Assembly (NCBI GenBank): GCA_026874595.1
Contig: CM049309.1
Location: 27,469,033-27,533,032 of the forward strand
Direction: 5' to 3'
DNA length: 64,000 nt
DNA from: Sipunculus nudus
Taxonomy: Eukaryota > Annelida > Sipuncula > Golfingiida > Sipunculidae
Position 1 is the stretch's first letter. Every line of letters begins with the position of its first letter. The notes under the pieces are model-generated. The model saw nothing but the letters and a program-made list of their open reading frames with translations. It was not told where the DNA came from and did not search any database. The position numbers and the translations under genes were made by a program. Below, piece after piece: positions 25,036 through 36,755 of this stretch.

Positions 25036-25470
25036 TCAGATTTTAAGATAATAATCCTGTAAAAACAAACTCCATCTCAAAAATCTTTGATTTTTACACT
25101 TTAACTTGTTCATGAACGTGAGGGGATTGTGATCACTGAAGACAATGATAGGCTTGACTGATGAAGTAACATAAACTTCCAAATGTTGCAATGCCAAAAT
25201 CAAAGCCAAACATTCTTTGTCAATAAAGTAGTTTTTCTGGTTTGCATTAAACTTTCTTGAAAAATAACAAATTGGATAATCTATGCCATCACTGCCGTCT
25301 TGTAACAACACAGTACCAGCAGCAGTATCACTAGCATCTACAGCTAACTTAAAGGGCACAGAAAAGTCTGGAGCTCCTAAAACTGGTGAACTTTGCAGAA
25401 TTGCTTTCATATTATGAAATGCATTTTCACACTGAACATTCCATACAAACTTTTGTTTCTTCATAAACAA
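25036..25470 (-). pseudogene. RNase H of the Gmr1-like element
   Basis: The RT-RNase H tether is followed by LAVDASDTAAGTVLLQ (first catalytic Asp), YFIDKECLALILALQHLEVY (Glu) and VFSDHNPLTFM (Asp), the standard Ty3 RNase H blocks. Nothing coding follows before the purine tract and 3' LTR, confirming that no integrase lies downstream. Confidence 0.85.
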
Positions 25471-25675
25471 ATTAGTTAAAGGTTCAGCTACAGCAGACTA
25501 TTTTGGACAAAACTTTCTGTAGTATCCAACCATACCAAGAAAACGCATTATTTGTTTTTGTCTTCTGGTCTAGGAAATGCAGAAATAGCACCAACTTTAG
25601 CATTAACAAGTTTTTTACTTGACCCTGCCCTACAAAATGACCCAAAAATGTTACTTATGCATGACAAGTTTTGAC

Positions 25676-26549
25676 TTAGTTGACGGTCAGACGTGTTTCG
25701 CAGAGTCTTTCGAAGAGGTCGCGAAGAATTTGCAGATGTTTCTCCCAGGTGTCGCTGTATACTATGAGATCATCAATATATGCGTCGCAGCCCAGAATGT
25801 TTTTGATAACCATATGGATGAGGCGCTTGAACGTGGCTGGCGAGTTCTTTATGCCAAACGGCATAACTTTATACTGGTACCGTCCTTGCGGCGTCACGAA
25901 TGCGGACATTTCTTTCGCTCGTTCTGTCAGCGGAACTTGCCAGAATCCTTTTAGCAAGTCAAACTTGGAGACATATCTGGAGCTACCGACTCTATCAATA
26001 CAATCATCGATCATCGGAATCGGGAACGTGTCAGTCTTGGTAACAGAGTTCATTCAGTTTTTGACAATCGGTGCACATACGGTAACACCTATCAGGTTAG
26101 GGCACAAGAATACATGGTGAACTCCAGTTACTGTTACTAGGTTCAATAAAATCGTTGTCCAGCAAATATTGAACCTCATCTTGTAGATACTTTTTCTTTT
26201 CTGGATTCAGTCTATAAGGATGCTGCTTGACTGCGCTTGTCTCGCCAACATCGACATCATGGCACAATATGTTAGTTTGAGTTGGAATGTCACTAAACAA
26301 ATGTTCATAATTCTGCAGCAGGTTCTTGAGGTGTTGTTGTTGTTGTACGGTAAGGTGTAACAGTTTGGCATCCAGGATGTAAAGCAGTTCTGAGGTTTTC
26401 AGTGTTACTGTTCCACACTGAATGTCTACATCACACTTACGATCAGTATATACTTTAACTCGGTCAGGGTCAGTTTTTACACAATTAACAGCAGTACCAT
26501 TTTGTACAAAATCTGATGTGCTATTTCTGTCACAATATGGTTTCAACAT
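25676..26549 (-). pseudogene. Reverse transcriptase of the Gmr1-like element
   Basis: 26549-26097 carries the RT entry: LFSDIPTQTNILCHDVDVG, KQHPYRLNPEKKKYLQ and the WSSPCILVP block. After a frameshift of the KSDGS-type block, 26053-25676 continues with SKFDLLKGFWQVPLT, MPFGIKNSPATFKRL and the catalytic CDAYIDDLIVYSD. It is a Ty3-class RT; the YIDD active site is intact but the frame is broken at about 26090-26055. Confidence 0.88.
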
Positions 26550-26791
26550 GTTAACATGGCGCAGTTTTTTTTTTCTTACGCCTATCTTATATTAACAGTA
26601 TGTAATTTAAATCACTGACTTTCTTGTCAACAAATAAAAGGACCAAAATACCTAGCTTGCAGAGGTCTGCCAGGGATGGGTAGTAAGGCGAGGACCTTTT
26701 TACCAGGCTGCAACGTCCTACTTACAGTGTGCTTGACATACTTTGTTTTCATTTTACTTTGTGCAGATTTTGGATTAGACTTTGCAATCTC

Positions 26792-27655
26792 TTAAGCATT
26801 GTGTAGTTTAGTGCGAAAGTCTGAGACATACTGAAATAAAATAAGAGAATCAGGATTTTCACACAAGAATTTTTCTTTAAGCAGTTTAAATTGATCTCGA
26901 ACTGAGTGTTTGAAAACTAGTTCAAAGGGACTGAAACCCAATGACTTTTGAAAAGATTCTCTGACATCAAACAGCAATAGGTGGATTCCTTCATCCCAGT
27001 CTTTTTGTGTGTCATAACAATAGGTCCTAATCATGTTTTTTTAATGTCTGGTGAAAACGCTTGAGGGCGCCCTGACTTTCAGGATGGTATGGCGAAGAGC
27101 TGTACTGTTTTATACCTAGCTCAAGCATAACTTGCTGGAATAAGCCAGACATAAAATTAGACCCTTGGTCAGACTGGATGGATTTTGGTAATCCAAATAT
27201 TGTAAAAAAAAACTTGGTAAGAGCCTTGACAACCCTTTGGTATTAATTTTGCGCAATGGTATTGCCTCAGGGAACCTGGTAGATGCGCACATAATTGTCA
27301 GCAAGTATTCAAGTCCAGATATTGTTTTAGGCGGTGGTCCAACACAGTCAACAATATTCCTACTAAATGGTTCCTCGAAAGCAGAAATAAGCCAAAGTGG
27401 GGCTTTAGCAGGATTCTGATTGGGTTTGCCTACTATATGGCATGTGTGGCATGATTTACAGTATTGTACAACATCTGTCCTGAGATGAGGCCAATAAAAG
27501 TGTGTACTAACTATCTGATAAGTTTTATTTATACCTAAATAGCCAGACAAAAGAGCCTCATTTGCCATGCTTAGAATATCATTGCGATAACTTTTAGGCA
27601 CCACCATTTGATGCGCATACATCAGATGGTCGCCATTTACGCATAAGCACTCCAT
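26792..27655 (-). pseudogene. Integrase of the Gmr1-like element, upstream of RT
   Basis: The HHCC zinc-binding domain ends in YCKSCHTCHIVGKPNQ (about 27460). The catalytic core follows with the first Asp in IVDCVGPP and, in another frame, the second Asp in SDQGSNFMSG (about 27172) and the Glu in YHPESQGALKRFH (about 27085). The DDE triad is therefore still readable although frameshifts split it. Then RTYCYDTQKDWDEG and FSPFELVFKHSVRD, the core C-terminal blocks. It is the domain order, not decay, that is unusual here. Confidence 0.85.
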
Positions 27656-27684
27656 TTTTTAACATAGAAACATACTGGTTTTTT

Positions 27685-28260
27685 TTACAGGTCATTTTTA
27701 GAAACTGCCCTGGGAAACAAAGATGAAATATCAGGGTCCTTATGCTGTTCCGCGATAAGTTCTGATCTTGAAAATGCTGCATCCTGTACGGGCAAGTCGT
27801 CAGACGAGTCACTCGTGACTCCCAGAGTGTTATTATCTGGACCGTTATCCTCATGTGTGTTTTTCTTGGCCATAGATCTAGTTGCGGCACATGAAGGATA
27901 CAAACCAGGAATTTCCTGATTTTCAGGATCAGTGTCCTGATTAAGCGACGGTTTTCCTGTCACTATTGGTACAGGTTGTACTTTGTTACCTGCAACATCA
28001 TTGTTTAGTAGCAACTGAATTCCCTTAAAGGGTAAAGTACTTCTTATGCCCACAATAATATTCCCAGAAATCAGATCTGACTTTAAATGTACAACGTGAA
28101 GCGGAACTAAAGTGTGTTTGTCTGAAAACGCACCATTAACAAGTGCATGTCAACCAGTAAAAGACCTTTTAGAAAATGGTGTTTGCTAACAAGAGAGTTT
28201 CGCCTGATCCTGTGTCCCTCAAAATTCTAATAGGGGTAGAATCTGAAAAATCACTTGAAA
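27685..28260 (-). pseudogene. Aspartic protease region of the Gmr1-like element
   Basis: The active-site motif is RILRDTGSGETLLLA (about 28240-28196). After a frame break, the flap and C-terminal part follow in 28053-27685: GIRSTLPFKGIQLLLNNDVA, then an acidic linker toward the integrase. Protease placed between gag and integrase fits the Gmr1 order. Confidence 0.7.
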
Positions 28261-28653
28261 GTTCCATTTCAGAGTCAGGAGAGGAATCTACTTCCTCAAT
28301 TGTATCAAACACAGAACTGACACTGACACTTGCAGTCATAAACTTTTTCAGAGTCTCAAAAGGAATCTACATCCTTATTACTCCTCATGGGAGTCAACAG
28401 AGGAATTTTCCTCAGCAGAAACAAATTTCTGTTTGTCAAAAGAGGACCTGGCCTCACTTGAAATACTCTGCAAGAGTCATAAAAGGACTTATAGCCTTTA
28501 TTTAAAGGATACCCCTCGCAGGAGTCTTGAAAGGACCTAGCCTTATTTAATTCCTCGCAGGAATCAAATGAGGTTTATATCCCGCAAGCTTCGGATTCTT
28601 TTATGGAGTCAAACGGCACCTTGGCCTCCGTAGCATCGAACTCTTTTTTTTTT

Positions 28654-29012
28654 TTAGTCAATAAAGGAATTGTACTCCTTATTTACATGAAAAGAGCTTG
28701 GCTCTTGTACTATGCTATGCATAGGTTTTGAAACTAAACCAGAAGGTTTGCTCTTCGGTTTATTTTTAAGTTTCAAGCAGTCAGATATTAGATGACCTTC
28801 CTTTTTGCAGTAATTACAGATTTTCTTTGAAAATGACTGGTCTGTGTTGGACTCGGATACAGTGGACGTAGACTGAGGTGTAGCAATGGACTTTGTTGAA
28901 CTATCAGAGCTACACCAGCGATCAAACAATTGCTCTTTAGTCCTAGCAAATTCTACATAGGTCTGATCTTTGCGCTTTTCCCAATTTCTGAATCTCGGCA
29001 GTAAGCCTCCGG
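28654..29012 (-). pseudogene. Gag C-terminus with zinc knuckle
   Basis: Reads RFRNWEKRKDQTYVEFAR then EQLFDRWCSS, a capsid-end motif of these elements, and a CCHC zinc knuckle CNYCKKEGHLISDC (about 28825-28784) that binds the element's RNA. Upstream it is interrupted by the MITE at 29019-29346. Confidence 0.75.
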
Positions 29013-29018
29013 AACTAA

Positions 29019-29346
29019 GGCCAAAATAAAAAAAAGGAATGGTTCTCAGGCACTTTTTTCAGAAATTAATGCGGGCGGGCGCTTTTTTTATTTTAATTTT
29101 TTTGGTATGTTTCGATAAAAATGTCAAATGAGAAAGGAAAAGCATGAAAATAACAGTTTTATTTAACTAAATAAGTAAAGGCACTACAAAACAAGGGATA
29201 TTGTATGGTTTTATCTTCTTGAAAGAAATGTCGGAGAGGCAGCAGCTCAAAATTGGAAAGTTTTTATTAAAAATCAAATTTTTGATGCGGGGGTTTGAAA
29301 TTGATGCGGGCGGTGCCTGAGAACCATTACTTTAATTTTTTTGGCC
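29019..29346. mobile_element. 328-bp MITE, PIF/Harbinger type, inside gag
   Basis: Terminal inverted repeats begin GGCCAAAA, and both ends contain AATGGTTCTCAGGCAC. It is flanked by TAA at 29016-29018 and 29347-29349, a 3-bp TWA duplication as made by PIF/Harbinger transposases. No coding capacity. It inserted after the LTR element. Confidence 0.8.
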
Positions 29347-29823
29347 TAACTCATAATCTTTTAGGATTAACCGTTTAACCTTTAAATAGTCAGCAGCGGC
29401 TTCTACTGAAAGCTCTGTATAAATTTCTCTGGCCTTGCCAGTCAATACACTTTGTAATAGCATAGTCTAATTTTCCTTAGGGCATTTTAAATTTTCAGCT
29501 ACCTTCTCAAAGTGTAAGACACATTTATCAACCTCTTTTTCTTGAAAAGGTGGGACAAGTTATTATGTGTTTTGTAACATCAAAACTGTGAGTTGGGGCA
29601 GCATGTAAACCATGTTCTAGTTAAAGTCTTCTCACTGCAGTCGTTTTAACTCAATTTCTTTTTCTTTTTCTAGTCTTTATCATTTTTTCTAATTCTAACT
29701 GTTTTAACCTTTCATGTCCTTCCCTCACTTCTCTTTGCTTTTCTCGATGTTACTGTTTTAATGCTAGCTCAAGTTGCATTTCTAACTTTTTTAATTCTAA
29801 CTACATAGCAAGACTGACATTTT

Positions 29824-30027
29824 TTATGTTCCCACTTCACTCTCTTTAATTAAACCTTTGCAAACTAGATCTTGTATGATTTTAGCAATGATATCAGGCT
29901 TTCTCAAAGTTTTTTTCACACCTAGCCCTAAGTGTTGTCCAAAACGCAACAACTGATCTTTTGTCAACTGTTCAAGTTGATCAGGGTCGGGATCTTCAAC
30001 AAATGCCTCAGGTTTGATATCTGCCAT
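29824..30027 (-). pseudogene. Gag N-terminus of the Gmr1-like element
   Basis: 67 residues starting MADIKPEAFVEDPDPDQLEQ, then LTKDQLLRFGQHLGL. This is the short helical (SAP-like) start typical of the gag of this group of Ty3 elements. The start is the first Met after the leader. The frame stops at 29824, and the following ~800 bases (to the MITE) hold only decayed gag. Confidence 0.6.
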
Positions 30028-30221
30028 GTCAAGATGTTAAAACAATAACAAAATATCACTGAGATAAATCGTGTAAACAATATATTGTAAACAATGTGTC
30101 TGGGTCAAGGCCTAATAAATTTTCAAAACTTATTAGGACAAACTTATTGTGGACAAGCCCACAATTTTATGTTACAGAACCAAATACCAACAGGTGACGT
30201 AATCGCGACGAGCACAAATGT

Positions 30222-30973
30222 TGTTACGGAAATAAAAAAAAAACAAGATTCCGCAACACTATGCAGCGTGAAATGTCTAATGGAAAGAATAAAGAAGTGA
30301 GTGGTCTTTTGTTAATAAATAATTTATTCTTAGAACAATTCTAACATAACAATACACTAAATCAATACAATTACACAGTATAACAATATAAAATGTACAT
30401 CACCAGATTGTCCGGATCCTAGGCTTTGATTTCTGGATACCACCATTGTCACAGTTCAACAAGAGTCCTTTAACACAAATAATTCAGATGAACAGATCAT
30501 GTAAATCTCAGAGAATAGTCCGATTGAATCTCGGAAACAATCTGTTTTAATCCAAAAGTGAAGTTCTGGTAATAGTCCCAAAGACAAACTGAATCCGTAT
30601 ATAAAGACTGTATAAAATCCGTAGAATACCTGTAAGTTCTACAATTATTTATTAAGGTAAAAAAACACTGACAAGAGAGTCACACTCATCCGTGTCCGCT
30701 GAAATTTTTCTCTCTGTCGGCTCTAAACACAGCCCCTGTTAAAAGCTTTGTCACCCGAAGCCCAGACCCTTCCATATTCACGAACATTCCAAATAACAAA
30801 ACAATATACACGCACCCATAGCGCATGAACAAACCCGAAAATTCTAGACTACGACGAGCGCTGTGTCTCTACAAGCCAGGGTTGACCCAGTACGGTTCCC
30901 ATAGCAACGCCCAGGGCTTGAGCCTGACACGAATCAGAACACCAGGCGCATAAAAAAACAGATACATGTAACA
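30222..30973 (-). repeat. 5' LTR of the Gmr1-like element
   Basis: 752 bp, TGTTAC...GTAACA at the ends. The leader just inside it reads TTTGTGCTCGTCGCGATTAC on the minus strand; the same motif adjoins the LTRs at 36634 and 39527. I could not match it to a tRNA primer. Confidence 0.85.
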
Positions 30974-33089
30974 AAGTCCATATAATTGTGTGCCCTGAGT
31001 AGTCAAGAATTCACATATCTTTAGCAAACAAGGCAGGTGAATTGCTTGATTTAAAGATAAACGGAATATTGAGGGTTTGGATACAATTTCACTGAAAGTT
31101 TTCAAACGCAGTAAAATGTAACAACGAACAAAGTTACATTTCTAGAAAACTAGTAAGGCCAATTATGGTATTAATGGAATCGGACAGATAATTTTCATTT
31201 AGTGATCCAATGGTAAATATTTGTTCATGAACTTAAAAGACCATAAAGAGTCCAACTCTCATGCTGAGAAAAAGAATCCTTTTATTTTAAGGCTCGCAGA
31301 ATATAAATCATTTTGAGCTAATTTGAGGTTTCCAAGAATATTTTACCAGGATCTCTCTTGGATTAAAACAAGAGTTGTTCTAGGGGTTACAGTGATGAGT
31401 TTGCTCTGGTATGGCTATAGTCACACATTCCAGGTTTTGGCGTCCCGGTGGCACTACGGTTGGACTTGGTAGTTCATCGTAGCCAAGAGACCGTACTTAA
31501 GCCTTATGACCTGTAGTCAATCATGATCAACCGTCTGCAATCGGCAACCGGTCCCGGTGGAGTTCTGCTTGCAATACCTAGCCGGGGTCAATCGGGAAGA
31601 AAATGGAACGGTATCAGAACCCTACTAGAGCCCTAGTAATGTCAGAGCCCTAGGGCCACCACCGTAACCGTGGTGGCCCGTAGCGACCCCATAGTTCCGC
31701 CTTTCGCAAGCCGGGACACTTTCAAAAGAACGTTCGGGTACGGTCCACGCACGGTTCACCAGGTCAGTACTCCGGGGTCTCATGGTCCTTGTACGGACCA
31801 CGGTTCTAGGTACGGCTTGGCCACGGTTTCACTCCGATCGACTCAGTTTATTAGGCACGGCTACGCCTCGGCCCTACTACAGCTTACTAGGTTACGCTCC
31901 TGCGAACTACGGGTAGCTAGGTTTTGCGACGTTTTACCAGGGTTCAGGAGAATTATAATAGGCTTTCAGGAGGATCTGCTACGGTTAGACAAAGTCTGAA
32001 TGTGGGAAATTTCGGAATCACAATCGGAATTATATAAAAGCACCCATTGTTCAATTCTAGATTAATAACCGCTATCATCCATTGACCTTGCTGATGAGGC
32101 CATGAGGCCCCTTTCACAGTTGTCTCTTTTCCCCAAGAGTATATTTCATCGCGCAGTTGACCTCTATTTGAGGCGTTATAAAAGGAGAATGTGCAGTTGT
32201 AAATTTAGATTTATGCCGTTTTAAAATATAAATTTTTCTTCCTGTCACAGAATGAAAAACCCCTTCATGTCCATGAGTAATAATTGAATTTCATCGCTCA
32301 TTTATATCAAGACTATGCACCATATAACTGGCTCTGGTGCACGTTTGATAACATTATATTATATTTCTACAATAATTATATATATATGTATATTGCTATA
32401 TTTACATTCATTATCCATTTATAATATTCATATATTCCTATAAATAAGCAATATATGCAAACTCTAGATCAACTGGTAATGGTTCAAACTTAAAAAATAA
32501 AAGACCTCCATCACTGAATACCTTGGTCCCTAGGCCATCAATTGCCTTATAAGTGGGCCCTGAAGGCCTCCTTTTATTCTGACCAGGAAGGCTTGATTAT
32601 AAGTTTGTGCAGTTCTAACATTGCCATAAACTTTGTCCTGGAGTAGCATCATTCCGACATTCCTCTGACAAAAGAGAGCCTACAACCTGCGTACTGGCTG
32701 TCAGAGTGCCGTTACATTCTTCAGCGCGGAACACCCTTTAAGGCGCTATGAGGAAGCAAATATTTTCGTCATTTCTGACAATGGCTCAAGGCCTACAAGT
32801 ACACTGTCACTTGACATAAATCAGACCAATCGTTAGCTTAGTTAGTATACTTTCCAACAACATCTGACATGAGCGAAAAAAAAATCCGTTTTAGCTCAGC
32901 ATATTGGTAAATCCCTCGGTATGTTTGTTGAATTTCTGACCGCATGAATATGAGCATGGCCCGCACGGGTTACCGGACGCAACTAACTTGTACGAGATAC
33001 AGTAAATGACTCGTTACCATGGAGTCGGAGTTTCAATTTGGGTTGTGAGTTCACATGTATTCTTTTGTGTTAATCATCATTAGTAGCCT
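30974..33089. other. Non-coding stretch, nothing recognised
   Basis: No exon, repeat consensus or RNA gene that I recognise. 31440-31990 is GC-richer with repeated GGTCCACGCACGG-like words, and the open frame at 31670-31999 has no domain. Confidence 0.4.
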
Positions 33090-33605
33090 AATGCGTAGAT
33101 TATGGACTGTTTATCTCGATTTGAATTGTTATACGACTGAATGATATTTGCCTTACATTCATTGTTCGACTGGAAAAAAAATCGCTCTACTGGTGTTCCA
33201 TGAGTGAATTATATTTGCCTTAGCTACACATTTTGACTGGATAAAATATACTTTACTGGTGTTGCATGACCGAATGACAGGCCTTATTGCCCTATATTTT
33301 CATTGTTTGACAGGATCAAATTTGCTTTATTTTTGTCATATATCTGAATGATATTTGCCTTACATTCATTGTTTGCTATACAGGTATTGCATGACCGAAT
33401 ACTATTTACCCTACTTCAATTGTTTGACGGAATAAAATTTTCGATATTGTTGCTATATGACTGAATGATATATGCCTTACTTTAACTGTTTGACCGAATA
33501 AAATTCGCTTTACTGGTGTGCATGGACGAATGATATTTGTCTTACATTGATTGACTGAAAAAAGCTTAACTGGTGCTGCATAAACGAATGATATTTGCCC
33601 TACAG
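33090..33605. repeat. 77-bp minisatellite, left part
   Basis: About six copies of a unit around GACTGAATGATATTTGCCTT ... ATTCATTGTTTGACTGG. The same unit resumes at 36756, so the array was split by the intervening insertions. Confidence 0.85.
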
Positions 33606-35649
33606 ATAATTAATTAATTGTCTTTAATGTTAGCGCACCTGTGAGCTTATGCGATGGTGTGGCGCCGTCCGTCGTCTGTACGTTTACCCATACTATATCT
33701 CTAAAACGGCAGGAGCTAGCATCACCAAACGTTATGCACAAAATCAGTCATCTAAAAACTCTATCGGTTTTTGCTTATTGTTTTGCTATCTGCATTTACT
33801 GCATGAAAAAGAATAAAAAGCTTTAAAAATCCTCTCCTCAGAAATTGTCCAGTCAAATCATTCAATATTTCAGAGAAATAATCCCTAAAACGATCTTTCT
33901 CAGGTTTGTTCGATTGGTTCCAATTCAATGATTTTTTTCCTGGGTTACAGTAAGCTGAACTTAGTCATTTAGCAAAAAAAGCATACTAAAATAACAATGA
34001 GAAACGGCTGAAGCTATCATCACCAAAGTTTATGCTAATGTTGGTCACATGAGTCATATTTGACATTGATATATTGGTGGTGCTTCCTGCATTGACCTTT
34101 TTTCGTACGGGGGTATATGGTCATCTGTTTATTAACCCATAACTTCTCAGGAATAGCAGGAGCTAGCATCCCAAAATTATATTAAAAAATCTGTCACAAA
34201 TCAAATGTTCTGAGATTAAGCGTTTTGTGGTGCCACCTGCATTAACTTACATTTTACGGGGAAATGCTAAACAACTTTGAAAATTTTCTTTACTAAAATC
34301 ATTCAGCTATATAAAATGGTTCAATATTTCACAGAAATGATCCCAGAGACCAGCTCTCTCAGTTTTGTTCAAAAGGTTAAGGTTTGATGAATTTTGGCCG
34401 AGTCACAGGAATTTGAAATAGTCATTTGGCAAGTAAGCATACTAACGTAACAATCTCAGAGCTAGGATCACTTAATTTTGTGCAAATTTTGGTCACGTGA
34501 CTCATAATTGAAATTGCAGCTTTTGTGGAGCCACCTAAATCAACCTGATTTTTTACTGTCAGAAACCTTGTAATTTCGCCACTTTCAGCTTAAAAATGTT
34601 TTATGATGAACTGTCAAGCTGAATGGTTTAATTTTTCACAAAAAATATTCTAGGATAGGGTTTTTTTAATTGTATAAGAATAGGTTGGATTAATTGATTT
34701 TGGAAGAGTCATAGAAGCTGAAATTGGTCTTCAGGTCATTAGTAAGCCTATTTCGAATGGAGGGCTGCAATACTCTACTTCTGCAAAACTGTTGTTTCAA
34801 TGTATGAAACAATGCACAAACATGATTCTTAGGTAGCCTTTGTTCAAGTTTACTTAAATGATTATGGCACAATTATTAGACCTTTAAAAATGAAAGGACT
34901 GCATCTTTTATTATTCTAAACATTTTTATAAAAATCTTTTGAAAACATCAGCTTGAAGAAAAAAGCATTATAGCCAAAGTCTTTCAGTATGTGTAAAAAG
35001 ATTTACCAACAGGCCAAAATTGTGTCTGTATCTATATACTGCTTGACAGACTGCCAACTATTTTAGATTTGGCAACAGGCCAAAGGTCAGCCTGGATATA
35101 TTTATAGCTTTGGCAGTTGCCCACTTTATCAGATTAGGCAACAGGTCAAGAATTCACTCGATGCAGCCAGGTACAGGTCAAGAGTTCACTTAGTGCAGTA
35201 GCTGCATTCTATTTATAGCTTTTGCAGACCGTCACTGCATCAGATTTGGTGCCAAAGGTCAGTCTGGATTTATTTATAGCTTTGGCAGACTGCCAACTGT
35301 GTCAGATTATGCAACAGGCCAAGAGTTCACTCAGTGTAGCTAGGTATTTGTCAAAAGTTCACTCAGTGTAGGCAGGTGCAGGCCAAGAGTTCACTCAGTA
35401 CAGTAGCTTGAGCAAGAAATTTGTCACAGTTCACGCGTTGCAACTGCCTTTCTCAACTAAGCCTGTATACATCCCTGATAGCTTCGTCATATACAAGACT
35501 AGTAGTGCTTTACAATAATTGTTTTGTTGTGTGCACCCATGCCAGAATTTCAGCAGTGATGTTTGTGTAATTGGTTCTTGTTCAAACTGTTTAGTACTTG
35601 TATTGTTCATTTACATGTCACACATGTACTTGAAAAGTAATGGTCCAGC
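33606..35649. repeat. Family B repeat, longest copy
   Basis: Starts GTTAGCGCACCTGTGAGCTT (about 33629) and a GTCCGTCGTC tract. Diverged blocks follow with GTGGTGCCACCTGC (34228-34241) and a TATAGCTTTTGCAGACTGCC repeat at 35000-35400. It shares most of its length with 8956-9795. Not coding. Confidence 0.65.
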
Positions 35650-36634
35650 TGTTACATGTATCTCCTTGTTATGCGCAGGGATTTGCATGGCTTGGCATGT
35701 GCCTGGCGTTCTGATTCGTGTTGGGCGCAGGACCTGTGCGTTGCTGTGGGAAGCGCATTTGTTGAACTCCGGCTTACCCGCAGAGTGTAAAGATAGCGTG
35801 TTCGCTGTAGTCTAAAAGGTTCGAGTTTGTTCTTTGCAATGTTCCTGACTAGACTTCGGGGAACAGGGGCTGTGTTTGGAGCCGGGAGGAAGGAAAATAC
35901 CAGCGGGTACTAAAGGGTGCGACGTTCTAGTCAGTCTTTGGACCTACTCCGATAATTGCATAGTAACAGATATTCTATGGACTTTATACAGACTTTATAC
36001 AGATTTCATATAGATTGTCTTCAGTTTGCCTTTGGGATTTTACCTGAACGTCACTTCCGAATTACAACAGATTGACTTCGAGATTTAATTGGGAGCGAGT
36101 ATAGAATCCGGTCTGCATGGACGAGGTTATGGGTGTATACGGACGGACGTAATGATGTTTAGGATTCATGTAATGGAGAAGTAAGAGGCATGTCGATGTC
36201 ACATCATCAGGCATGTCATGGCTTATGTTGATATACTACTAAAATGAGACGGTCCAGTCAGTTTACACCCATCTTGGAAATGAAGACCGGATTCTATACT
36301 CGGGCCTTTAATTGGACTATTCACCGGGAAGATTTACTTGAACTGTTCACGTGGAATATTTTTGCTAAAAGACTCATGATCGACTGTTACAGTTGTGGTA
36401 TCCAGAAATCAAAGCCTAGGATCCGGCCTCTGGTGATGTACATTTTTTTATTATTGTTATGTCTTACGTGCTGTGTAATTGTATTAATTTAGTGTATTGT
36501 AATGTTAGGATTGTTCTAAGAATAAACTATAATTATTTGTTAACAGTTAACAACAAAACACTGACTTCTTTATTCCCCTAAACATTTCACGCTGCTAGTG
36601 TTGCAGAATCTAATTTTTTTTTATCTCCGTAACA
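35650..36634 (+). repeat. LTR related to the Gmr1-like element, plus orientation
   Basis: 985 bp with TGTTACATGTATC at the start and CCGTAACA at the end, similar to the LTRs at 24090 and 30222 in reverse. It is followed by the leader motif TTTGTGCTCGTCACGATATC (36640-36659), so it is a 5' LTR with a stump of internal sequence rather than a clean solo LTR. The open frame at 36244-36492 is LTR sequence. Confidence 0.75.
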
Positions 36635-36755
36635 AGGGTTTGTGCTCGTCACGATATCGTGATCTGTTATTATTAGGTTCCCTAACACAGCATTGAAGCA
36701 TTATACCTGGTGTAAATCCCATTGCACATGTTTGCATTAGGCCTGCAGGGCTTGT

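Larger units (their letters stand above)
24090..30973 (-). mobile_element. Gmr1-like Ty3-type LTR retrotransposon (gag-PR-IN-RT-RH)
   Basis: Two direct LTRs enclose a decayed internal region read on the minus strand. Domains in order are gag, zinc knuckle, protease, integrase, reverse transcriptase and RNase H. Sequence types are Ty3/gypsy, but the integrase precedes the RT as in Ty1/copia. That is the diagnostic order of Gmr1-like elements. Frameshifts and stops separate most domains, so the copy is dead. A purine tract AGGAGAGGGAG abuts the 3' LTR (24850-24860). The flanking 5 bases differ (GATTT and AAGTC), so there is no evident target duplication. A 328-bp MITE lies in gag. Confidence 0.88.

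Noticed and set aside
25619-26120. Plus-strand frames of 111 and 146 codons
   Set aside because: Antisense shadows of the RT coding region of the Gmr1-like element.
31440-31999. GC-richer block with a 109-codon frame as a possible exon
   Set aside because: Repeated GGTCC/ACGG words, no domain, no convincing splice sites.
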